A program made the position numbers and the translations under genes. DNA of 64,000 nt from Larkinella soli (GTDB lineage Bacteria; Bacteroidota; Bacteroidia; Cytophagales; Spirosomataceae), in the NCBI RefSeq assembly GCF_003703975.1, contig NZ_QTJY01000008.1, forward strand, positions 248,001 to 312,000, given 5' to 3'. Below the pieces are notes generated by a model. The model worked only from the letters and a program-made list of their open reading frames with translations, ran no database searches and was not told the DNA's origin. How positions within the stretch are numbered: the stretch's first letter is position 1; each line of letters opens with the position of its first letter. Below are positions 35,059-43,400 of this stretch, in pieces.

Positions 35059-35408
35059 ATATCCTTATTGAATAAATTAAGATAAAGTATGCCTTTCCGA
35101 CTAGAAGGACCCGGGTAGGGAGAGAAGTTTTTACGGAGCGTAAGGTAGAGTTTCCTGAAATTTGGCTACCGGCCATTATTTTGGCCATACCGGATCTAAA
35201 TCTTATCGCGCGGGTACAGCTCTTCTAGATAACTTTTTTGTCCCGGGACGAAGAATGTACGGACACCAACTCCTACCCAGTCGAGCAGATCGGCGTGACG
35301 ACGGCCACTGTTAGTCAGCTCTCAGCCCCTGCAGCAGATCTAGAAGGCGGCATATGTAGTCGAAGAGGATGGTAAGCTATAGGAAAATAAACGACGGATG
35401 TACCCCTC
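35059..35408. other. Gene-free stretch at the start of the accessory region
   Basis: No convincing coding frame, RNA or promoter is seen. Short palindromes such as GGCTACCGGCCATTATTTTGGCC-like arms (near 35161-35185) occur. It leads into the iteron-like repeats. Confidence 0.6.
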
Positions 35409-35496
35409 GCTGAAAACGCTTCAGACCCTATGTAAAAATTTTACAGAGCCTATGTAAAAAATTTATATAGGCTCTGTAAAATTTTTACTTAGGCTC
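35409..35496. repeat. 22-bp iteron-like tandem repeats, cut by an IS element
   Basis: TGTAA cores start at 35431, 35453, 35475 and (inside the IS end) 35497, exactly 22 bases apart. Each unit reads TGTAAAAATTTTACA-like followed by GGCTC/GCCTA; a more diverged unit precedes them at 35409. The core is itself palindromic, so the block also folds into a long hairpin. A 22-bp period is that of plasmid replication iterons. The right end is the left tip of IS copy 1. Confidence 0.8.
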
Positions 35497-36360
35497 TGTA
35501 AGCTTCCCAGTAATTGTAGCCTTACCCACATTAGGACAGCAAGTGTTTAGACTTCTGTGGTTTTCACTTGCCTGGCATAGGTTGCTGGAGCCAGACCACC
35601 CAGCGACTGATGAGGATGAATCGGATCGCCGAAGCGAACGATTGTACTGATCAACCCACTCATCCGACAAGATCCGGACTTGTTCCAATGACTCGAATAG
35701 ATAAGCATCCAACACGTCCTCTCGAAACGTGCGATTCAACCGCTCAATGTAACCGTTCTGCATCGGTTTTCCCGGCTGAATGTATTGAATCCTAATATGG
35801 TTCCCTTCACACCATTCTTTGAATTTATCTGCAATAAACTCCGGGCCGTTATCTACTCGGATTCGCTTTGGCAGGGGACGTTCCAAGGCAATCATTTCCA
35901 AAACATCAATCACTTTCAGAGCTGATAACGAGAAATCAGCGTGAGCGGCTAGGACCTCGCGACTACAGTCATCTATAATCGTCAATACCCGGATTTTTCG
36001 TTTACTTACCAGTGCATCAGAAACAAAGTCCATGCTCCAACATTGATTAATTTCTTGGGGAACCTTCAATGGTTGTTTCACCCGTGCCGGTAGTCTCCGT
36101 TTATGCCGCCTTCGATGTTTTAAGTTCAGCAAACGATACACCCGTAGCACCCGCTTGCGATTCCACGTTAGCCCTTCATTTCGAATCTTGCCATAGTAAT
36201 CATCAAAACCGCGCGTGGGATATAGTTCAGCATATCTCCGAAGTTTATCAATGACCGGCTGATCGTTCTTTTTACTCTGATAGTACCAGTGGGAACGATG
36301 CATTCCCACCACTCGACAAGCCCTGCCTACAGACACCTTTTCGTCCACGGCCCACTCCAC
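35485..36360 (-). pseudogene. IS3 transposase OrfB, C-terminus frameshifted
   Basis: The DDE integrase of IS copy 1. The catalytic regions are intact: Asp in WSMDFVSDALV, Asp in RVDNGPEF, Glu in YIERLNRTFRED. After DQYNRS (near 35640) the frame changes, and the family ending HPHQSLGGLAPATYARQ lies in another frame, stopping at 35547. A 16-base length difference from copy 2 at this point explains the shift. The read-out tail therefore runs through the IS end. Probably not functional. OrfB would normally be made by a -1 slip on the A7 run at 36391-36397. Confidence 0.85.
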
Positions 36361-36716
36361 TAATTCCTTCTGTTGACAAGGCTTTACAGCTTTTTTTCAA
36401 TGATCTCCTTAGCCAATTTGTAATCCAGACTTAACTCAGCATACATCTGCTTTAGGCGACGATTCTCATCCTGAAGGGCTTTCAACTCTTTTAAATGACT
36501 AGATTCCATCCCGTTGTATTTCTTCCGCCAATTGTACAAAGTGGCTTTGGAGATGCCGTACTCACGACAAACATCCATAGCCTCTCGTCCTACTTCGTAC
36601 TGCTTGAGGATGGCTACGATCTGGGACTCGGTGAAGTTCTTCTTTTTCATGTAACAGTTAAAATTAGACCTTTTCGAGTCTAATCCTACACTGTCCTAAT
36701 TAGTGGGAAGCTTACA
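35497..36716 (-). mobile_element. IS3-family insertion sequence, copy 1
   Basis: 1220 bp bounded by terminal inverted repeats beginning TGTAAGCTTCCCAGTAATT; the right end carries one mismatch (AGTGGG for ACTGGG). Contains orfA and a damaged orfB on the minus strand. About 85% alike in protein to copy 2 at 58668-59869, which lies in the opposite orientation. Flanking bases (CTC left, TAT right) show no target duplication, so this copy took part in a deletion or exchange after insertion. It cuts the iteron array on the left and a nuclease-like gene on the right. Confidence 0.92.
36384..36650 (-). CDS. IS3 transposase OrfA (copy 1)
   Basis: An 88-residue helix-turn-helix protein: FTESQIVAILKQYEVGREAMD, YGISKATLYNWRKKYNGM, then a leucine-zipper-like C-terminal helix (LKELKALQDENRRLKQMYAEL). 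Ends at the A7 slippery run in EKKL where ribosomes slip -1 to make the OrfAB fusion. Intact, and nearly identical in sequence to OrfA of copy 2. Confidence 0.93.
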   Translation of the reverse strand: MKKKNFTESQIVAILKQYEVGREAMDVCREYGISKATLYNWRKKYNGMESSHLKELKALQDENRRLKQMYAELSLDYKLAKEIIEKKL

Positions 36717-36953
36717 TATGTTAACTAATAATGCGATATCCCCGTATAGATTCTCTTGACTACCTCTGTTTTTGAAAGATTGCCAATCAACAATTTTAGA
36801 CCAACCATTGAAGGCTATAGTTTTTTTACTCAAAATAGATCTGAGATCTTTCATTAATAAATACGTCAGGTGATTTTCATCCCACTCGTGTGGAAATGAT
36901 TCTATGCAAATAGATTTAAATTTATTTTCCAGAGCGTTTAGTGTCCTTAACAT
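36717..36953 (-). pseudogene. 5' fragment of a nuclease-like gene cut by IS copy 1
   Basis: The first 79 or so residues of an unrecognised protein, starting MLRTLNALENKFKSICIESF. After about 79 codons the frame runs into the IS right end (KLPTN). The pattern ENHLTYLLMKDLRSIL followed 40 residues later by ENLYGDIALLV resembles the start of PD-(D/E)xK-type proteins, with Asp in YGDIALLV as a possible metal ligand; this is inference. AT-rich, like the next two genes, and on the same strand 30 bases after the 36984 gene. Its 3' part is not in the window. Confidence 0.65.
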
Positions 36954-36983
36954 ATTGTAAGTGTGATATATGACCTATGCTTA

Positions 36984-37526
36984 TTAATCGATTGGTGTCC
37001 ATCCCAGAGCGATTTCAATTTTTCTTCTATATTGTGTATCTATCTGCCTTGGAGCTTTTCTAATGTACTCTTCAGCTAACTTTCTTGTATTGTACTCAAG
37101 GTTATCTAAATGTTTAATTACATAGTCTACAGATGGCTGTTCACGGTTTGTAAATTCGCTGAATGATAAGCCTGTCCATACTGCCGCATCAAGATTTTTT
37201 GTTTCTAACCACTTTACGATTGTAGCTTTGATTCCTTTATCTTCTTTATCGGTTACTTCTACAAAGTGAATATCATCAAGTCTGTATGCGTTTTCACGTT
37301 CTTTTAAAGAAGCTCTTGCATCATCGATATTACTAACTGTCATCAATGCCCAAAGCACTCTCACTGGGTGAGCATTCTCATCAATAATAAAAGTAATCCT
37401 TTTGTTCTTAGATTGTCTACTCAGCTCAACTGGTAGCAATGGCCCATCTTCAAACCATTTGTTCTGTACAAGTAATCCACCTGGATTCCATATGAGTGAT
37501 CCCCATCCTAAGCAAGCGATATTCAT
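36984..37526 (-). CDS. Conserved protein, possible gamma-glutamylcyclotransferase-like fold
   Basis: A 180-residue soluble protein. It opens MNIACLGWGSLIWNPGGL, where GWGSL resembles the substrate loop of gamma-glutamylcyclotransferase-like proteins, then WFEDGPLLPVELSRQSKN, ITFIIDENAHPVRVLWA, and ends EYIRKAPRQIDTQYRRKIEIALGW. Such proteins are frequent in mobile regions of bacteria, but the function is not established. AT-rich, 10 bases after the PIN gene, and ahead of the truncated nuclease-like gene, so the three form one cluster. Confidence 0.65.
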   Translation of the reverse strand: MNIACLGWGSLIWNPGGLLVQNKWFEDGPLLPVELSRQSKNKRITFIIDENAHPVRVLWALMTVSNIDDARASLKERENAYRLDDIHFVEVTDKEDKGIKATIVKWLETKNLDAAVWTGLSFSEFTNREQPSVDYVIKHLDNLEYNTRKLAEEYIRKAPRQIDTQYRRKIEIALGWTPID

Positions 37527-37536
37527 TGATGTAAAT

Positions 37537-38561
37537 TTAAGTATCTAAAAAGTCCCATTCATCCCCAAGAACCCAGCGTAAAGCAGAGAGCTTACCGTTG
37601 AGCATACCCCATTCAAAATTATTCCAAGGCCCAAGGTTTTTCTTGCCAAACTGTTTTTCTTTCTCTTTAGCTGCTTTTCTAGCACCATTGTATACTTCCC
37701 TTGACGTTACATTGGGGTTATATTTTCCGGCATCTTTTTTAGTAGCAATTCTTAGTTCACCTATTTTAATGCGGTATAACCAATTTTGATATCGGTTGTA
37801 CCAAATTTTATCCATAAGTTCATTCATTGCTTCTAATATATCGGACAAACTTCTTGTCTCTTCAACCCATTCGTGCTCGAGCATTAAATCTGATACCAAT
37901 TTTGGTCTTATTTTTTGAACAGCTTCTGTAAGCTTTATATAATACGAAGATTTGATTTTAGTAAATATGAATTCAATATCAGGATGAGGTAACTTATTAT
38001 TACCGTTGGGTAGGCTAAAATCCGAAGTATTATGGGTTACGAAGGAAAATTTTACTCCTGCTGACTTTTTGTTACTTACATAGTCCGCGTAGATCTCAAT
38101 CAGAATGGCATCATTAAAGCTATTTTTGCCACCATGAAACGGAGCTTTTTTATTTATAGCTCTTTGAGCAGCACGTAATTTTATTTTATCGCTCGTTTCA
38201 ACAATGTCGCTGCTTTTAAGCAGCTTCTCTATTCGGGTGACAGCAAGAGCGGCTGACTCACCAAGTTCAGGGATCTTATAATCTATATTGTTTAAATGAT
38301 TCAAAACGGCTTGCTTGGTTTCCTGATCACCTAATTTATTTACAGCGTCTTTCACACGCTTTATAACGGCAGAAAGGCTTTTGCCATTTTCTTTTATAAC
38401 TCTTCCTTTGTGCGAGAAAATTCATCAATTACTGTTTGAGGAACGATTAATGATAGTTCGTTTATACTAATTAATTCTTCGACTATATCTAAAATCTTCT
38501 CATAATCAGGGTCTTTTGCTAGATCTAACCATACACAAGTATCAACTAAAAGCTTATGCAT
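37537..38561 (-). pseudogene. PIN-domain ribonuclease-like protein, frameshifted
   Basis: Read from the ATG at 38561: MHKLLVDTCVWLDLAKDPDYEK, the opening of a PIN domain with its first catalytic Asp, then VIDEFSRTKE with the acidic second residue. At about 38405 the frame hits a stop; adding one A (AAGGAAGAG to AAGGAAAGAG) restores VIKENGKSLSAVIKRVKDAV and joins the 272-residue downstream frame, which holds the third acidic site NSFNDAILIEIYADY and FVTHNTSDFS. The total of 1025 bases fits 341 residues with one lost base. A DUF4935-like PIN ribonuclease is likely. The lost A in a short run is the same kind of change as in the DUF5615 gene. Confidence 0.8.
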
Positions 38562-38580
38562 ATTGCTAATATAGTAATGG

Positions 38581-38766
38581 CTATAGAGGGTTATTAATCA
38601 GATCTATAAATTGGTTTACCTTTTTAACAGCTTCTTGAAAAGATGGTATTGAATGACTTGGAGCATATGACTTTCTATTAACAAAGCGTTCATATTCAGT
38701 TGAATACTCAGAGTCTGAGTGGCCTTGTGCTTTCGTCGGTACCCGATAGTAGCAGATGTAGTTCAT
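38581..38766 (-). CDS. Chimeric small protein with a recombinase-like N-terminus
   Basis: A 61-residue frame. Its first 17 residues (MNYICYYRVPTKAQGHS) match the N-terminus of the serine recombinase encoded divergently at 38922 (MNYVAYYRVSTKMQGRS), but the catalytic Ser is replaced by Pro. The remaining 44 residues (EYSTEYERFVNRKSYAPSHS and on) are unrelated to recombinases. It ends 19 bases before the PIN gene start, the position of an antitoxin. It may be the original PIN partner with a recombinase gene start grafted onto it. Expression is not proven. Confidence 0.5.
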   Translation of the reverse strand: MNYICYYRVPTKAQGHSDSEYSTEYERFVNRKSYAPSHSIPSFQEAVKKVNQFIDLINNPL

Positions 38767-38975
38767 AGATCCTTATAACATTAAAAACAGGTGTTCCACA
38801 GTTTAATTCACCAAAGATAATGGTTTATGGCATTTTACAAACGCTCGTTTGTTAAAGGCCATAAACACCTTATCTTTCGCCTTTCCGTCCGTGGAACACT
38901 CTAGCGGACCCTAATGACTCTATGAATTACGTTGCCTACTACCGGGTTTCGACGAAGATGCAGGGCCGCTCGGGC
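38714..38975. repeat. Long inverted duplication centred on 38845, spanning two recombinase gene starts
   Basis: Both strands mirror each other about one point: start codons (38766 and 38922), GTGTTCCAC/GTGGAACAC (38791, 38891), AAAGATAA/TTATCTTT (38813, 38870), GTTTATGGC/GCCATAAAC (38823, 38858) and ACAAACG/CGTTTGT (38837, 38846). The similarity continues about 50 bases into each coding region. It may contain the recombination site of the enzyme, and it can extrude as a large hairpin. Confidence 0.85.
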
Positions 38976-39584
38976 CTGGGTCTAGCCGATCAGCGATCGA
39001 TCGTGAGCCGTTACCTGAGGGAGGGCGATCAGCTGGTAGCCGAGCTGACCGAGGTTGAGTCCGGCCGCAAGAGCGAACGGCCGCAGCTTCAGGCCGCCAT
39101 CCGGGCTTGTCAGCAGCACGGAGCAAAACTGCTCATCGCGAAGCTCGACCGGCTGAGCCGCAACGTGGCCTTCGTGATGACGCTGCGGGACTCGGGCGTC
39201 GACTTCGTGGCCTGTGATCTACCCGATGCCAACACGCTCACCGTGGGCATGATGGTGACCTTCGCGCAGTTTGAAGCCGAGCGGACCTCGGAGCGCACCC
39301 GGGCCGCCCTGGCTCAGAAGAAAGCACAAGGGTTTCGGCTGGGTAGCCCCCAGAATCTTACGCCGGAAGCCATCGAAAAGAGCCGGGTGCTGCGGCAGGG
39401 GCTGGCCCGGTCCCACAAGGCCAATATCCAGGCCACCCAATTGGCGACCCTGTACCGGGCCAAAGGCATGACCTACGCTCAGATTGCCCAGCTGCTCAAT
39501 GACACCCACTATCAAACCCGCCGGCAGAAGCGCTTCGACGGCAAGACGGTCTACCGCTTGTTGAAACGCCAGGAGTCCGAGTAA
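38922..39584 (+). CDS. Serine recombinase (resolvase family)
   Basis: A 220-residue site-specific recombinase. Catalytic Ser10 in AYYRVSTKMQGRSGLGL, the conserved LIAKLDRLSRN (residues about 71-81), DLPDANTLTVGMM and AQFEAERTSERTRAALA at the E-helix, then a C-terminal helix-turn-helix (YRAKGMTYAQIAQLLND, and RFDGKTVYRLL). Length fits small resolvases. Richer in GC than the neighbours on its left, with which it shares an inverted repeat. It may act on the palindrome just before its start. Whether it resolves, inverts or integrates is unclear. Confidence 0.92.
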   Translation: MNYVAYYRVSTKMQGRSGLGLADQRSIVSRYLREGDQLVAELTEVESGRKSERPQLQAAIRACQQHGAKLLIAKLDRLSRNVAFVMTLRDSGVDFVACDLPDANTLTVGMMVTFAQFEAERTSERTRAALAQKKAQGFRLGSPQNLTPEAIEKSRVLRQGLARSHKANIQATQLATLYRAKGMTYAQIAQLLNDTHYQTRRQKRFDGKTVYRLLKRQESE

Positions 39585-40014
39585 AAAGTGGCGATGCTAC
39601 TTGCCAAACAGTGGCCGTTTTGGAGGAAGCCTTGTAAGGCGGTCTTCTCTGGGCAACCCCGAAGACCGCCTCCGGCGATAACGCTCCCAGTTGAGAATCC
39701 TGTCCCTTCTTCTACCTGCTGAAGTACGAGTTCGACGGCTCCAACCGCTGGAATGGCCTCGGCTTGCGGTTCTACTGCTTGTCCTGAGCCGCGCGTTTGT
39801 GGGCTCTTTTGAGTCTGGGCCGTGGGTCTGGCCGTTTTTGTTGCTCCAGCTGTTGTCCGGACTTGTCCGGACACGTCCGCCCTTCTGAATATTCTACCGG
39901 GCGGTTTTGCCAGGCCTGCTTTGAATGGTCAGCATTTGCCACCTCAAGCCGATGTGGACACGCCAACGCTGGCCAGGGAACCAAGAGCAGGAAAACCTCG
40001 CAAGGAAATACTTC
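39585..40014. other. Gap between recombinase and response regulator
   Basis: Several short overlapping frames exist on both strands, none with a recognisable family or consistent start. Proline- and arginine-rich translation suggests decayed or non-coding GC-rich DNA. A GTCCGGAC pair (39859-39871 region) is the only short repeat noticed. Confidence 0.5.
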
Positions 40015-40443
40015 CTACGAAGAAACGAAGGGCCGGTCATCGCCCCCATAGTTGCAGAGTTTCGTCATCAGGTCTTTGATCTCCATTAGATCCAGGGGCT
40101 TGAGCAGAAAGTTGCTGGCGCCTAATTCTAAGCTGCTCTGCCGGTGCTCCTGACTATCCCGGTTGGTGATGATGACCACCGGTACGGACTGCCATTGGGG
40201 GTGCTGCTTCAACACCCCGAGGGTTTGAAACCCGTCCATTTTAGGCATGTCCAGATCAAGAAGGATCACTTTCGGGCCGTCCTCCCCCGGAGTCTGGCCG
40301 GATTCGATCCAGTCGACCAGGTCGGCCCCGTCCGAAAAAAACTGCATCCGGCACTGGGGGATGAACCGCATCACCACCTGCTGCACCAAAAAACGATAAT
40401 CCGACGCATCATCGACAAAATAGATCACCCTCGAGTCCGGCAT
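40015..40443 (-). CDS. Single-domain response regulator
   Basis: A 142-residue receiver domain with no output domain. Acidic pocket Asp11/Asp12, phospho-acceptor Asp63 (ILLDLDMPKMDG), Thr in VVIITNRD, and Lys in FLLKPLD. It lies 36 bases after the giant kinase gene on the same strand, so it is probably the phosphate acceptor of that kinase and signals by protein-protein contact or acts as a sink. Confidence 0.93.
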   Translation of the reverse strand: MPDSRVIYFVDDASDYRFLVQQVVMRFIPQCRMQFFSDGADLVDWIESGQTPGEDGPKVILLDLDMPKMDGFQTLGVLKQHPQWQSVPVVIITNRDSQEHRQSSLELGASNFLLKPLDLMEIKDLMTKLCNYGGDDRPFVSS

Positions 40444-40479
40444 GTAAGAAATTTCGTAAACAGATTACACAACAACCCA

Positions 40480-43400
40480 TCAGGCGGCCTTGTTCGGCGG
40501 CACGCTGACCGGAAACTGCAATTCGAACCTCGTTCCGCTTCCCGGCTTACTTTCCACCGACAGGCGCCCGCCCAACAGGACGCAGAGCCGTTTGACGATG
40601 GACAGGCCGATGCCCTCCCCTCCCGGCCGGACGGTTTTCTTACGCGCGCCGGCCGTCGAACCGTCGGAGGGAAGCGGGGGCTGGTCTCTCAGCCGGCTCA
40701 GCTGGTCCGGTGAAAGCCCCGGGCCGGTATCCGCCACCCACAATTGCCAGCCTGATCGGTTTTCGGCCTCTTTCCAGCCGATCGTAACCCCGCCCTGGTC
40801 GGTGTATTTCAATCCGTTCAGCAGCAGGTTCTGCAGGATGCGACGCAGTTGAACCGGGTCGGTTTCCACCTCCAGGTTTGGGGGTCCCTCCGTTTTGACC
40901 CATAGATTTCGTTCCTGGACCACTGCCTGAGCGCCGGCGGTCAGTTCCTCCACCAGCCGGGCCACATTCTGCCGGCTGACCTGAAGGGTCTCCTGCCCGG
41001 CTTCCAGGCGGGCGAAATCCAGCAGATTCGTCATCAGCTGGGTCATCTGCTGAATGTTGCGTTTGATCATCTGGATCATCTGGTTCCGCTCCGCTTCGCT
41101 GCCGGCCATGCCCAGCAGCTGGGTGGCCGAGGCAATCACGCCCACCTGCCCCCGCAAGTCGTGCGAGGCCGACCGAAGCAGCTCGCTGCGATCCCGGAGC
41201 GAATCACGAAGCTGGGACAGGGCCTGGGCGCTCCGGCTGGCCTGTTCCAGCTCCGTCAGCCAGTCCTGCTGCTGGGCCTGGGTCTTTTTCAGGTCCGTGA
41301 TGTCCAGACCCGTCAACACCAGTCCGTCGTCCTGGCGGTTGACGGCCACGCCCAGCCAGCGGTCCTGCGGGGGGCCTTCCAGGAATTTCTCGTCATACCG
41401 CGACTGGTTCGACCGATAGACTTCGTGAAGGTACTCCAGGGTTTGTTCGCCCCAGAGCAGCGTACGGAACCGTTCGGCCGACTGCCCCAGCAGTGTCCCG
41501 ATGGGCTGATTGAAAAATTCGGCTAGTTTCTGGTTGCCCACGGCCAGCCTGAAATCCAGAATTTCTCCCGAGCCGTCTTCGGCATGAACGGCTTTCAGCA
41601 GGCCGATGGACGCCGGGGAAGCGTCCAGCACGGCCTGAAGGTTTTCGGCGCTCCGGCGGATTTCCTCCTGGGCCAGCCGCAGGTCCGTAATGTCCCAGTC
41701 GATGCCCAGCACCCGCTGCAGCTCGCCGTTTTCACCCGGCAGAACCACCCCTTTCAGTCGGAGGGTTTTGACGGTGCCGTCCACCTGAATTCGCAACACC
41801 TCTTCAAAAGGGCCGTCGCCCCGCTCGATCTGGGCGATGATACTCCCGGCCGTGGGCCGGTCGACCTTCAGCGCGTGCTCCAGGTAAGTCGACAGGGTTA
41901 CCGGTGTACCCACTTCCAGCCCAAACAGATGATACATGCCCTCCGACCAGACAAAGCGGCCGGTTTCCCGATCGTATTCCCAGCTGCCGATGCGGGCCAG
42001 CGATTCGGTCTGCTGCTGGAGCGTCTGATTCCGGATGGCTACGGCCTGTTCGGCCCGTTTGCGCTGGGTAACATCGCGGGCAATCGTGGATACGCCAATG
42101 ACGTTTCCCTTTCCGTCCTTTACCGGTGACAAGACGATTTCCAGCATCATCTCCCGACCGTCTTTGTTGATCCGGACGGTATCATACTGCTCCACCTGCT
42201 GCGAATGCTTGATCCGGTCGGTATTCTTCAGTACTTCGGCCAGGTCCGCGGGCAGGGTTAGCATAGTCAGTGGTTGGCCGATCACCTCCGAGGCCTGATA
42301 GCCGTACAGCTCCTGGGAGGCCTGATTCCAGCTGGTGATGATCCCGTCAAAATTGATCGTCAGCACCGAATCCTGCGACGACTCGACAATCGAAGCCAGA
42401 AAGAACCGGGCTTCTTCGGCGGCCCGGCGCTCGGTCAGGTCCCGCATGATTTTCACAAAGCCCAGCAGCCGGCCCGTGGCGTCGGTCAGGGGGGAGACCG
42501 ACCCCGACCCCCAAAACCGGGTGCGGTCCTTGCGCACATGCCAGCGTTCGTTCTGGGCCCGGCCGTTCTGGCGGGTAGTCTGCTCTTCGTGGTCGGGCTC
42601 TCCCCGCCGGCGATCTTCCGCCGTAAAGATGATGTCGCCCGACTGGCCGATGATTTCGGCTTCGGAATACCCGAACATGGCCTGAGCACCGGGGTTCCAG
42701 CTGGTGACGCGTCGCTCCAGGTCCTGGGTGAAAATGGCGTAGTCGGTGGCACTTTCAATCACCAGCCGTAGGCGTTCTTCCGACTGGCGCACGGCCTCCT
42801 CGGCGGCTTTGCGGGCGGTGATGTCCACGAAGGTGATCACGATGCCGTTGATGCGGTCCTCGGCCGTTCGGTAGGGCAACACCCGCATCATGAATACCCG
42901 TCCATCAATGGTGCGAACTTCCCGTTCCACGGGTTGCAGCGTCTCCAGCACCCCTTGGGCATCTTCCTGCAGGTGCGCGTAGTCCAGCCGGTTGGTGATG
43001 TCGCTCAGGGGCCGGCCCGTATCGGCCGGGATCAGGTTGAAGATCGAGCGGGCGGCCGGCGTAAACAGATTCACCCGGAAGCCCCGGTCGAGAAACAGGG
43101 TGGCCAGGTCGGTGGAGTTGATTAGGTTCTGGAGGTTATTTTTGGTCAGGAAGATCTCCTCCACTTTGACCTTCAGCTCCTGGTTGACCGTCGTCAGCTC
43201 CTCGTTGATCGACTGAAGCTCTTCCTTGCTGGTTTCCAGTTCCTCGGCCGCCGAGCGCAGTTCCTCGTTCATGGCCTGAAGCTCCTCATTGGACGCTTTC
43301 AGCTCCTCGGCCTGGGTTTCATGGAATTCCGTCGAGTTCCGCAGCTGCGCCTTGACGCGGATCAGTTCCTCTTCCAGGTGGCGGGCGACGGATTCCTCCG

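Noticed and set aside
34994-35188. A 64-residue minus-strand frame beside the tRNA
   Set aside because: It covers the terminator and direct repeats and has no protein-like pattern.
39551-39874. A 107-residue minus-strand frame after the recombinase
   Set aside because: It overlaps the recombinase 3' end, is Gln/Thr-rich and has no recognisable family.
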